A stretch of DNA of 13,388 nucleotides from Patescibacteria group bacterium (GCA_015491015.1 WFWQ01000060.1:1-13388), one strand, 5' to 3'. Counted from the first letter of the stretch, positions 5,281-13,265 are shown. The notes: a model not told the origin generated them from the letters alone. A program made the numbers and translations.

Positions 5281-7902
5281 ATGGAAGCTTTAAACTACCC
5301 TCACTTTGTTTCTAAAAATGAGCTTTTAAAAAAACTTAAAGTTGATCTTACTTCAGGCTTAAGTTTAAAAGAAGTCCAAGAAAGACTTAAGCTTTGGGGG
5401 AAAAATGAAATCTCTCCTCAGCAGGTTCATCCTTTAGTTAGAAACCTTTTAGATCAAATTTTAAATCCGTTGGTTTTGATCTTAGTGTTTGCAGGTTTGA
5501 TCTCTTTAATTTTAGGAGAATTGTTAGATGCTTTAGCGATCTTTTTAGCCGGGAGCTTTAGTTTAGGAATGGGAGTATGGCAAAGCTATAAAGCAGAAAA
5601 TGTGTTAAGAAAGTTGGCTTCAGCTTTAGATAAAAAGGTTTTGGTATTGAGAGACAGAAGATTTGAAAGCGTGTCTTTTAAAGATTTAGTGCCAGGAGAT
5701 ATTGTAATCTTGAAGGCAGGAGAAAAAGTTCCAGCTGATATTAGAATTTTAGAAGGCTCTAATTTGATAGTAAGAGAAGCACCTCTTACCGGAGAATTCC
5801 TTCCAGTAAAAAAAGAAGCTTTAGACTTTTTACCTAAAGAAACACCCTTGGCTGAAAGAAAGAATATGCTATTTATGGGTACTTTTATAGAAGAAGGAGA
5901 GGCGAAGGGAATAGTAGTAGCTACCGGAATGAATACTGAGTTAGGGAAGATTGCCACCTTGGTAAAAAAGATAAAGTTAGACAAAACTCCTCTTCAAAAG
6001 AGAATCGAGGTTTTAGCTAAGTTTTTAACTTTGATCATTGGAATTTTGGTAGGAGTGATATTTCTACTTGGGATTTTACAAAATCGTAGCTTAGAGGAAG
6101 TGCTACTTCTTTCTTTAGCAGTTGCAGTAGCTTCGGTTCCGGAAGGTTTGGTTCCAGCTTTAACTTTAATTTTAGCTATTGCCAGCTTAAGGATTCTTCA
6201 GAAGAAAGGTTTAATTAAAAGATTTTCATCAGCAGAAACTTTAGGTTCGGTTTCTGTAATATGCGTAGATAAGACCGGTACCTTGACCAAAGGGGAGATG
6301 AGTTTGGTGAAAGTGGTTAATTTAAAAGGAAGTTTTGATTTTAAAGACCTACAGCTGGAAGAGAATTTTGGTTTTACGAAAGGGTTAAGAGAGGCTTTGT
6401 ATTTTGCTAATGAAGCTAAAATAACTTATCAAGGGAATAAAGAAGTAATTATAGGAGATCCTACTGATCAAGCTCTTTTAAAAGCAGCTTTAGATTTAGG
6501 GATAAAAGTTAAAGAAGCAGAGGAGTTAAACAAGAAAATCGCTTTCTTGCCCTTTAGTTCTAAAAGAAGATTTTTAGCCTCTTTTAATCAAAAGGCTATA
6601 TTTTTAGCTGGGGCCTTAGAAGCTATTTTAGATAAACTAAAGCTTTCAGATTCTGAGAAGGTTGAAGTTTTAAAGCAGGAGGCGAGATTAGCCCAAGAAG
6701 GGAAAAGAGTAATAGCTTTAGCTAAAAAAGAAGTCACTTTAGAGGAAAAAGAATATTCTCACGAGGAACTTTTGGCAAAACTAAAAGATTTAGAGTTTTT
6801 AGCTCTTTTAGCTTTAGAAGATCCTATTAGAGAGGAAGTCAAAGAAGCTTTAAAAGAAGTAAGAAAGGCAGGAATTAAGGTGATAATGATCACTGGAGAT
6901 CACAAGCTTACTGCAGAAAGAGTGGGCAAAGAATTAGGATTTAAAACTGGAAGAGATTATGTTTTAGAAGGAAAAGATATAGATTCTTTATCTACAAAGG
7001 AGTTAAGCACAGCTTTAGAAAGAGTAGAGATTATAGCTCGAGCTACTCCTGAAAACAAAATTAAAATTGTAGATGTTCTACAGGATAAAAAAGAGATTGT
7101 AGCTATGACCGGGGACGGAATTAACGATGCTCCTGCTTTGAAATCAGCTGATATAGGTATAGCTTTAGCAGATGGCACTGATATTGCTAAATCTTCTGCA
7201 GATCTAATTTTATTAGAAAATGGGTTTAAAGTGATAGTGGAAGCTGTAAAACAAGGAAGGATAGTCCTAGATAATATCAAAAAGAGTTTAGCTTTTTTGC
7301 TTATAGATTCTTTTACCGAAGTTTGGCTTATAATGTTTGCTCTCTTTTTAAATCTTCCTCTCCCTATGACTGGAATTCAAATTTTATGGTTAAACTTTAT
7401 AGAAGATACTTTACCTGGAGCGGCTTTAGGTTTTGAAAAAGGAGAAAAGGGAATAATGAATAGGAAACCTTTAAAAGAGATATCAAAGTTAGTAGATAGT
7501 CTGATTAAAAAGATTGTTCTTTATATGGGATTAGTTGCAGCTTTGATAGCCTTAGCTTCTTTTTGGATAGTTAATCAAATTTTAGGTTATCCTTTAGAGG
7601 TAGCTCGAACCGTAGTTTTGACTCTCTTAGCATCCAACTCTTTGTTTATAATCTTTGCCTTAAAATCTTTAAAAGAGCCTATAGCTCACATCTCGTTTTG
7701 GGGAAATAAGTTTTTGAACTTTACCGTAATTTTAAGTTTTACGCTTTTACTTTTGGCTGTTTACTTTAAACCTTTGAATCTTTTGTTAGGTACTGCTCCC
7801 TTGCCTTTGCTTCTTTGGATCTTTCCTCTTTTGAGCTCTATTTTTCAATTGGCTATAGTAGAAATAATTAAAGATGAGGTAAGAGGCAATGCAAGAGGAT
7901 AA
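5281..7902 (+). CDS. P2-type cation-transporting ATPase, probably Ca2+
   Basis: ATP-driven efflux pump of the inner membrane, 873 residues. It has an N-terminal cation ATPase domain (about 5-70), M1-M2 (about 61-100), an actuator loop with PLTGE (T170-G-E172), M3-M4 with P287-E288-G-L, the phosphorylation site D330-K-T-G-T, a nucleotide-binding domain, and the hinge T610-G-D612-G-I-N-D616. M5-M6 carry SFTEV and LWLNFIEDTLP, and four C-terminal helices end the protein. Aligned by eye with the sarcoplasmic Ca2+ pump, site II ligands E288, N705 and D709 and the M5 glutamate (E680) are kept. The M5 asparagine is replaced by S677 and the M6 threonine by E708, which suggests a single-site pump as in the PMR1/PMCA type. 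Mn2+ is an alternative substrate. It starts 2 bp after the dehydrogenase gene and overlaps the next gene by 14 bp. Confidence 0.93.
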   Translation: MEALNYPHFVSKNELLKKLKVDLTSGLSLKEVQERLKLWGKNEISPQQVHPLVRNLLDQILNPLVLILVFAGLISLILGELLDALAIFLAGSFSLGMGVWQSYKAENVLRKLASALDKKVLVLRDRRFESVSFKDLVPGDIVILKAGEKVPADIRILEGSNLIVREAPLTGEFLPVKKEALDFLPKETPLAERKNMLFMGTFIEEGEAKGIVVATGMNTELGKIATLVKKIKLDKTPLQKRIEVLAKFLTLIIGILVGVIFLLGILQNRSLEEVLLLSLAVAVASVPEGLVPALTLILAIASLRILQKKGLIKRFSSAETLGSVSVICVDKTGTLTKGEMSLVKVVNLKGSFDFKDLQLEENFGFTKGLREALYFANEAKITYQGNKEVIIGDPTDQALLKAALDLGIKVKEAEELNKKIAFLPFSSKRRFLASFNQKAIFLAGALEAILDKLKLSDSEKVEVLKQEARLAQEGKRVIALAKKEVTLEEKEYSHEELLAKLKDLEFLALLALEDPIREEVKEALKEVRKAGIKVIMITGDHKLTAERVGKELGFKTGRDYVLEGKDIDSLSTKELSTALERVEIIARATPENKIKIVDVLQDKKEIVAMTGDGINDAPALKSADIGIALADGTDIAKSSADLILLENGFKVIVEAVKQGRIVLDNIKKSLAFLLIDSFTEVWLIMFALFLNLPLPMTGIQILWLNFIEDTLPGAALGFEKGEKGIMNRKPLKEISKLVDSLIKKIVLYMGLVAALIALASFWIVNQILGYPLEVARTVVLTLLASNSLFIIFALKSLKEPIAHISFWGNKFLNFTVILSFTLLLLAVYFKPLNLLLGTAPLPLLLWIFPLLSSIFQLAIVEIIKDEVRGNARG

Positions 7903-10876
7903 ATTTTTGAAACTTTACTCTCAACTAAACCCTGAACAAAAGTTAGCAGTAGATACTATTGAAGGACCAGTAATGGTAGTTGCTGGACCAGGTACGGGAA
8001 AGACTCATGTTTTGACTTTAAGAATAGCCAATATTCTTAGGATTACAGATACAGAACCAGAAAACATTTTAGCTTTAACTTTTACAGATTCAGCTGTAGT
8101 GGAGATGCGAAAGAGATTGGTAGAAATTATTGGAAGTTTAGCTTATAGAGTTCAAATCTTCACTTTTCACAGCTTTTGTAACAGGATCATCCAGGAATTT
8201 CCCGAGTATTTTCCTAAAATTATAGGTTCCATACATATTGGAGAAGTAGAGCAAATTAAGATTATAGCTGAGATTTTAGAAGCCAGGATCTTTGAGTATC
8301 TTAAACCTTTTGGGAATCCTCTCTTTTATCTTAAAGATATTTTGCAAGCTATATCAGAGTTAAAAAGAGAAAATATTACTCCAGATCTTCTTCGCCAGTT
8401 AGCTAAAGAAGAGGAAGAAAGATTTTATAAAATTAAAGATCTCTACCATCAAAAAGGTCCTTATAAAGGAAGGATGAAAGGCAAATATTTGCAAGAGCTA
8501 AAGTTTATCAAAAAGAACTTGGAGTTAGCTGAGATTTACAAACTTTATCAGCAAAGGTTAGCTCAAGAAAAGTTTTACGACTATACTGATATGATAATGG
8601 AGGTTTTGAATGCCTTAGAAAGAGAGAAAGACTTACTGTTAATATTGCAAGAAAGGTACCAGTATATTTTGGTAGATGAACATCAAGATACCAATAAAGC
8701 TCAAAATAAGATAGTTGAGCTCTTATCTAGTTTCCATCCTAACCCTAATGTCTTTGTAGTGGGAGATCAAAAACAGGCTATCTTTAGGTTTCAGGGTGCA
8801 TCTTTAGAAAACTTTGTTTACTTTAAACAAAGATTCCCCTCTGCAAAATTAATCGAACTTACTCAAAACTATCGCTCTCAACAGTTAATCTTAGATTCAG
8901 CTCAAAGCTTAATTAAGGAGGAATTAGAGTTGAAATCCCAAGTTAATCATCCTTTAGAGAAGATTAAGTTAGCTGTGCTGTCTACTCCGGAAGCAGAAAT
9001 GTTTTTTGTAGCTAAAAAGATAAAGGAGCTAAAATCAAAAGGAGTGCCTCTCCACGAAATTGCAATTTTGTATAGAGATAATGCAGATTTTAAAGATATA
9101 GCTTATTTCTTGGAAAAAGAAGAAATACCTTTTGTAGTGGAATCTGAACAAGATATTTTAGAAGATTTTGACATCCAAAAGCTAATCAAGCTTTTAGAAG
9201 CTGTAGCTAATTTTACTTCGCCAGAAAGTTTAATTTCAGCTTTACATTTAGATTTTTTGAAGATAGATTGGGTGGATGTATTAAAGCTCTTAAACTTTGC
9301 TAAAGATCAAGAAAAAACTTTATTTGAAATTTTAGAAGAGCAGGAAAAAGTTAAAAAATTAAATTTATCTTCCTTAGAGCATATTTTGAACTTTTACCAT
9401 CTTTTTAAAGAGTGGGTGATACTTTCTCAAAATCTTTCTTTACCCCATTTAGTGGAAAGGATAGCTTTAGAGTCTGGATTTTTAAGTTATCTTTTGCAAA
9501 AAGAAGATTACTTAGAAAAGGCTGAAAGGTTAAAAGGGTTTTTCAAGGAGCTTGAGAACTTTACTTTAAGACACAAGTCAGATAACTTAAAAGACTTTTT
9601 AGATTATCTTCAAACGATGCAAGAGTATAGGGTTTCGATTAAAAGAAGCATAGCAAAAAGAAAGGAAAATAGAGTAAGGTTAATGACTGCTCATAAAGCT
9701 AAAGGAAGAGAGTTTGACTACGTTTTTATTATTAAGGCTCAAGATGGAAAATGGGGAAATAGGAAAGTTGCTTCTCGAATTAAGCTTCCTACCAAAGTTT
9801 ATTCTTTAACTGGAAAGGATATTGAAGATCAAGATCCTTTAGAAGATGAAAGGAGACTCTTTTATGTTGCTTTGACTCGAGGTAGAAAAGAGGTATTTAT
9901 CACTTTAGCTAAAGAAGATAAAAATAAAAAAGAGCTTTTACCTTCTCAGTTTGTAAAAGAAATTAAAGAAGAGCTTATTGAACCTTTAGAAGTTTCAGCT
10001 TACGAAGAAGAATTAGAAAAGAAGGTTTTGGTTCCAAGATTGAGTTCTTCAAAAAAGATTTTTAAAAAAGAAAAAGAATATATTCAAGAAAGATTTTTAG
10101 AGCAAGGCCTCTCTGCAGTTTCTTTAAATAACTATTTAGAGTGCCCTTGGAAATACTTTTATTTAAGCTTAATTCGAATCCCTAAACCTAAAGAGCCTTA
10201 TCAAATGTATGGAACTTCTATCCACGATGCTTTAAGGGATCTTTTTAATCAAATGGCCAAAGGAAAGAAGGTGACCAAAGAGTTTCTTTTAGAAAGGTTT
10301 GAGTTTTATTTGAAAAACCAAGCTCTTTCTTTGCCAGATTTTGAGAGGTATTTAAAGAGAGGAATAAAAAATCTCTCTCATTACTTTGAAGCTAAAGCTG
10401 ACAATTTTTATCCTAAAGCTTTAGCTGAAGTAGAAATTAGAGGGGTTTTGTTAGATGATAAGATTAGGCTAAAAGGAAGGTTAGATAAAGTAGATATTCT
10501 CTCTGAAAATTTAGAGGTAAGAGTTATAGATTTTAAAACTGGTAAACCTAAAAGTAGAAATGAACTAGAAGGCAAGACCAAAAACTCCAGCGGCAACGAA
10601 AAGCGCCAATTGGTTTTTTACAAAGTTTTACTTGACCTTTACAAGGGAGGAAAGTATAAGATGATTAAAGGAAGGATAGAATATGTAGAGCCTACAGAAA
10701 ATTTAGAATTTAAAAGTTTTGATTTTGAGATCAACAAAGAGGAAAGCGAAGCTTTGAAAGAACAGATCAGAAAAGTTTCAGAGGAGATTTTAAGCTTTGC
10801 TTTTAGAGAACAAAGGTGTAAAAATAAAGATTGCCAGTGGTGCAAGCTTAGAGATTTAGTTGAAAAAGTTAATTAA
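7889..10876 (+). CDS. UvrD/Rep-type SF1A helicase fused to an Fe-S PD-(D/E)XK nuclease (AddB/AdnB-like)
   Basis: A 995-residue protein predicted to unwind and cut DNA, most likely in double-strand-break resection. Helicase motifs in order: the Q-motif LNPEQKLAV (13-21), Walker A A32-G-P-G-T-G-K-T39, Ia ALTFTDSAVVEM, FHSFC, Walker B D263-E-H-Q-D-T, GDQKQAIFRFQGA, the NYRS region, TAHKAKGREFD (600-610) and VALTRGRK with R664. From about 745 a RecB-type nuclease follows: H779 in GTSIHDAL, D866 in GRLDKVD, and D881-F-K883-T-G-K. Four cysteines, C752 before the nuclease fold and C977, C982 and C985 at the end, match the 4Fe-4S staple of AddB/Cas4-like nucleases. All active-site residues appear intact. 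The start overlaps the ATPase by 14 bp. A GAGG at 7876-7879 is one of the few plausible Shine-Dalgarno sites here. No AddA or RecC partner is in the window. Confidence 0.92.
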   Translation: MQEDKFLKLYSQLNPEQKLAVDTIEGPVMVVAGPGTGKTHVLTLRIANILRITDTEPENILALTFTDSAVVEMRKRLVEIIGSLAYRVQIFTFHSFCNRIIQEFPEYFPKIIGSIHIGEVEQIKIIAEILEARIFEYLKPFGNPLFYLKDILQAISELKRENITPDLLRQLAKEEEERFYKIKDLYHQKGPYKGRMKGKYLQELKFIKKNLELAEIYKLYQQRLAQEKFYDYTDMIMEVLNALEREKDLLLILQERYQYILVDEHQDTNKAQNKIVELLSSFHPNPNVFVVGDQKQAIFRFQGASLENFVYFKQRFPSAKLIELTQNYRSQQLILDSAQSLIKEELELKSQVNHPLEKIKLAVLSTPEAEMFFVAKKIKELKSKGVPLHEIAILYRDNADFKDIAYFLEKEEIPFVVESEQDILEDFDIQKLIKLLEAVANFTSPESLISALHLDFLKIDWVDVLKLLNFAKDQEKTLFEILEEQEKVKKLNLSSLEHILNFYHLFKEWVILSQNLSLPHLVERIALESGFLSYLLQKEDYLEKAERLKGFFKELENFTLRHKSDNLKDFLDYLQTMQEYRVSIKRSIAKRKENRVRLMTAHKAKGREFDYVFIIKAQDGKWGNRKVASRIKLPTKVYSLTGKDIEDQDPLEDERRLFYVALTRGRKEVFITLAKEDKNKKELLPSQFVKEIKEELIEPLEVSAYEEELEKKVLVPRLSSSKKIFKKEKEYIQERFLEQGLSAVSLNNYLECPWKYFYLSLIRIPKPKEPYQMYGTSIHDALRDLFNQMAKGKKVTKEFLLERFEFYLKNQALSLPDFERYLKRGIKNLSHYFEAKADNFYPKALAEVEIRGVLLDDKIRLKGRLDKVDILSENLEVRVIDFKTGKPKSRNELEGKTKNSSGNEKRQLVFYKVLLDLYKGGKYKMIKGRIEYVEPTENLEFKSFDFEINKEESEALKEQIRKVSEEILSFAFREQRCKNKDCQWCKLRDLVEKVN

Positions 10877-10882
10877 AAAATT

Positions 10883-11407
10883 ATGAACTATTTAAACCTT
10901 CCTCAACCTGAAAGCTTTCCTCACAAAGTTAAAGTTTTAATTGAAATCCCTAAAGGTTCTTATAATAAATATGAGTATAACCTTGAGGATGGAGTTATAG
11001 AGTTAGATCGGGTTTTGCATTCACCCTTCTTTTACCCTGTAGATTATGGCTTTTTACCTCAAACTAAAGGAGAAGATGGAGATCCTTTAGATGCTATGGT
11101 CCTAACTGACTCTCCTACCTTTCCTGGAGTTTTAGTTGAAGCTGTGCCTATAGGTTTATTTTTAATGGAAGATGAAGAGGGAATAGATCACAAGATCTTA
11201 AGTGTTCCAGCTAAAAATCCTCACTTTAACTTTATTCAAGATCTTTCTCAAGTTCCTAAGCATTACTTAGATGAGATTGCTCACTTTTTCCAGGAATATA
11301 AAAAGTTAGAAGGAGGAAAGTTTTCTAAAGTTAAAGGTTGGGAAGGGAAAGATAAAGCTTTAGAGCTTCTAAAAGAAGCTCGCCAAAGATTTTTGCAAGA
11401 TCAATGA
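10883..11407 (+). CDS. ppa: Family I inorganic pyrophosphatase
   Basis: Hydrolyses pyrophosphate to two phosphates, pulling biosynthetic reactions forward; it is soluble, metal-dependent and usually hexameric. The 174 residues align with the E. coli enzyme almost without gaps. The metal and substrate residues fall at the same numbers as far as I recall them: E31 in the YEYN segment, R43, Y51-P-V-D-Y-G-F, the signature D65-G-D67-P-L-D70, then D97 and D102-x-K104. It lies 6 bp after the helicase-nuclease gene. Its TGA stop overlaps the next ATG as ATGA, which also shows that TGA is used as a stop in this genome. No Shine-Dalgarno is present in the A/T-rich gap. Confidence 0.97.
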   Translation: MNYLNLPQPESFPHKVKVLIEIPKGSYNKYEYNLEDGVIELDRVLHSPFFYPVDYGFLPQTKGEDGDPLDAMVLTDSPTFPGVLVEAVPIGLFLMEDEEGIDHKILSVPAKNPHFNFIQDLSQVPKHYLDEIAHFFQEYKKLEGGKFSKVKGWEGKDKALELLKEARQRFLQDQ

Positions 11408-11727
11408 TTAAGTTAGAAGATTTTCAAAAGTTAGATTTAAGAGTGGGAAAGATTATAGAAGCTGAAAAGATATCAAATACAGATAAACTTTTAAGAATAG
11501 AGGTGGACTTAGGTTCTGAGTGGAGGCAGATAGTTGCAGGGATAGGAAAAGTTTATCAACCTCAAGAACTCAAAGGAAAAGAGATAGTAGTAGTCTGTAA
11601 TTTAGAGCCTAAAGTAATTAAAGGAGTAGAAAGTCAAGGGATGCTTTTAGCAGTTTTAGATTCAGAGGCAAATCCCGTTTTAATTGTCCCAGAGAGAGAA
11701 GTGCCTGAAGGCTCTAAAGTTTCTTAA
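11404..11727 (+). CDS. Stand-alone tRNA-binding domain protein (Trbp111/MetG C-terminal type)
   Basis: A 107-residue OB-fold domain equal to the C-terminal appendix of many methionyl-tRNA synthetases and to the free Trbp111/CsaA proteins. The sequence runs KLEDFQKLDLRVGKIIEAEKISNTDKLLRIEVDLG, then RQIVAGIGKVYQPQELKGKEIVVVCNLEPKVIKGVESQGMLLA, the classical signature of this fold. Family members bind the outside corner of tRNA as dimers; CsaA is linked to protein export chaperoning. No synthetase catalytic part is attached. It may act in trans with a MetG lacking this domain, or as a free tRNA chaperone, and the window cannot decide. Its start overlaps the pyrophosphatase stop by 4 bp and it ends 8 bp before a small basic reading frame. 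Confidence 0.93.
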   Translation: MIKLEDFQKLDLRVGKIIEAEKISNTDKLLRIEVDLGSEWRQIVAGIGKVYQPQELKGKEIVVVCNLEPKVIKGVESQGMLLAVLDSEANPVLIVPEREVPEGSKVS

Positions 11728-11735
11728 AAACTTTT

Positions 11736-11849
11736 ATGAAAAAAGTTGGGTATAGAACTCCTCATAGATTTCATTATCAAGCTAAGCTTAAGGTGGAAAA
11801 GTTTAAATCTAAATCTTTAAGAAAATTAAAGAAGAGAAATGCCAAATAG
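11736..11849 (+). CDS. Possible 37-residue highly basic small protein (tentative)
   Basis: ATG at 11736 opens 37 codons ending TAG at 11847-11849. It exactly fills the gap between the tRNA-binding protein (8 bp upstream) and DUF763 (11-bp overlap). The product has about 17 Lys/Arg/His and only one acidic residue. It has an RTPHRFHYQ segment near the start and a Lys/Arg-rich helix-forming tail (KSLRKLKKRNAK). That composition suits an RNA- or ribosome-binding peptide. I do not recognise a known ribosomal protein in it (not bL34, bL36, bS21 or bTHX by eye). Spacing, operon fit and matching codon choice (AGA, TTA, AAA) favour a real gene, but such a short frame could also be chance. Confidence 0.5.
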   Translation: MKKVGYRTPHRFHYQAKLKVEKFKSKSLRKLKKRNAK

Positions 11850-12999
11850 AGGGATTGCGGAATTTACCTTAGACACTGGAAAATGCCCTCCTTGGCTTTT
11901 TGAGAGGATGAAGAGATTAGGGAAAGTGGTAGCTGAATTAATTATCTTAAGAGAAGGAAAGGAAGGCTTTTTAAAAAAGATTGCAGACCCAGTTTGGTTT
12001 CAAGCTTTAGGTTCAGTTTCAGGTTTTGATTGGAACGCTTCCGGTTTAACTACTACTTTAACTGCAGCTTTAAAAGAAGGTTTAAAAGAAGATTTTAAGG
12101 ATTTAGGAATATTTATTTGTGGAGGTAAAGGAAGGACTTCTTTAAAGACCCCCCAAGAGATATTATCTTGGGGAGAAAAGGGGGTTTTGACTCAAAGCTT
12201 GGCTAAAAAGTTAGTTTTAGCTTCTAAACTTTCAGCTAAAGTAGATTCTTCTTTGGTTCAAGATGGCTATCAAATTTACCATCACACCTTCTTTTTTACC
12301 AAAGAAGGCAAATGGGTAGTGGTTCAACAAGGGATGAATGTTCAAACCCAAAGAGCAAGAAGATACCACTGGCTTTCAGATAACTTAAAAAGCTTTACTT
12401 TAGAACCTCATTTTGGAATTTTAGCTCAGGCTTTAGAAAATAAAGTTTTAGATTTAACTTCAAAACAAAGTTTAGAATGTCAAAAGGTTAGTTTGGATTT
12501 GCTTTCTGGCAGTTATCAAAGTCTGCTGAAAGATTTAAAAATTTTAGCTTTTAAAGGCTCAAAACTGCATCAATATTTGAGGTTCCAAACTTCTTTATTT
12601 GAAGAGTTTAAAGCTTTAAAATTAAAAGATGTAGAGTTTAAGTATCACCCGGTATTAGAGGAAAATTTTTATCAAAGCAAGTATTTAAAGAAGATCTTAT
12701 ATCTTTTAACTCAAAAGAAGCCTAAATCCTTTACCCAGCTTTTACTGGTTAAAGGGGTAGGGCCTAAAACGGTTAGAGCTTTAGCTTTAGTTTCAGAATT
12801 AATTTATGGAGCTAAACCTTCCTTTGAAGATCCTGCAAGGTACTCTTTTGCAGTAGGAGGTAAAGATGGAACTCCTTATCCTGTAGATAGAGAGACTTAT
12901 GATGAGCTTTTAGATTACTTAGAAAAAGCTGCAAGAATTGCAAAACTTTCTCAAAGAGAAGAAAGGGATTTATTAAGAAGATCTAAAAGCTTAATTTAA
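11839..12999 (+). CDS. DUF763 family protein, function unknown
   Basis: The 386 residues match the DUF763 family as I know it. The N-terminus is RGIAEFTLDTGKCPPWLFERMKRLGK, followed by DPVWFQALGSVSGFDWNASGLTTTLTAALKEGL, then GGKGRTSLKTP. The C-terminal block is VKGVGPKTVRALALVSELIYG (about 304-324) followed by DPARYSFAVGGKDGTPYPVDRETYDE. The G306-V-G-P-K-T311 segment reads like a helix-hairpin-helix turn and, with the conserved basic patches, suggests nucleic-acid binding. No enzyme function is established to my knowledge. In my recollection the family is mostly archaeal and thermophilic-bacterial. It lies 5 bp before a DNA alkyltransferase and downstream of a helicase-nuclease, so a DNA maintenance role is a reasonable guess. 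The start overlaps the small basic frame by 11 bp. Confidence 0.88.
   Translation: MPNRGIAEFTLDTGKCPPWLFERMKRLGKVVAELIILREGKEGFLKKIADPVWFQALGSVSGFDWNASGLTTTLTAALKEGLKEDFKDLGIFICGGKGRTSLKTPQEILSWGEKGVLTQSLAKKLVLASKLSAKVDSSLVQDGYQIYHHTFFFTKEGKWVVVQQGMNVQTQRARRYHWLSDNLKSFTLEPHFGILAQALENKVLDLTSKQSLECQKVSLDLLSGSYQSLLKDLKILAFKGSKLHQYLRFQTSLFEEFKALKLKDVEFKYHPVLEENFYQSKYLKKILYLLTQKKPKSFTQLLLVKGVGPKTVRALALVSELIYGAKPSFEDPARYSFAVGGKDGTPYPVDRETYDELLDYLEKAARIAKLSQREERDLLRRSKSLI
12145..12188 (+). other. GC-rich alternative hairpins inside the DUF763 coding sequence
   Basis: CCCCAAGA (12151-12158) pairs perfectly with TCTTGGGG (12166-12173) around a 7-nt loop. A competing stem pairs 12145-12153 with 12180-12188 (C5/G5 core plus A/T and one G-U) and ends in TTTT. 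The two share 12151-12153, so both cannot form in full. This is unusual for such AT-rich coding DNA. It may be chance from the codons for KTPQEILSWGEKGV. Confidence 0.35.
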
Positions 13000-13004
13000 A
13001 TTTG

Positions 13005-13265
13005 ATGCCAAGTTTCAAGGAAAAAGTTTTGGAAGTAGTAAAAAAGATTCCCAAAGGGAAAGTTTTAAGCTATAAAGAGGTAGCTAAAAAAGCAGGAAAT
13101 GAAAAGGCATTTAGGGCAGTGGGATCAATTTTAAATAAAAACTTAGATCCTAACATTCCTTGCCACAGAGTGATTAGGTCAGATGGTAAAGTGGGAGGTT
13201 ATAACCGAGGGATAAAGTTAAAGCTTCAGCTTTTAAAGCAGGAAGGAGTTAAAGTTAAAAAATGA
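13005..13265 (+). CDS. O6-alkylguanine-DNA alkyltransferase, catalytic core only
   Basis: Removes alkyl groups from O6 of guanine by transferring them to its own cysteine. The 86-residue product is just the C-terminal DNA-binding/active-site domain of MGMT/Ogt, without the usual N-terminal domain. It has KIPKGKVLSYKEVAKKAG (15-31), the arginine finger in F-R37-A-V-G, the active-site P52-C53-H54-R55-V-I, GGYNRG (64-69) and the closing L-L-K-Q-E80-G. The nucleophile C53 is present, so it is not an alkyltransferase-like (ATL) protein, which has Trp there. ATG 13005 is preferred over an in-frame TTG at 13002. It lies 5 bp after DUF763, and its TGA overlaps the next ATG. Confidence 0.92.
   Translation: MPSFKEKVLEVVKKIPKGKVLSYKEVAKKAGNEKAFRAVGSILNKNLDPNIPCHRVIRSDGKVGGYNRGIKLKLQLLKQEGVKVKK

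Noticed and set aside
5586..5984. Minus-strand frames inside the P-type ATPase (also 6957-7280) and inside the helicase-nuclease (10408-10596, 10639-10845)
   Set aside because: All are antisense to well-supported coding sequence, are Ser/Leu-rich shadow translations, and show no domain or start signal.
13002..13004. TTG start for the alkyltransferase
   Set aside because: An ATG follows immediately in frame and adds nothing missing from the domain, so ATG 13005 is simpler.
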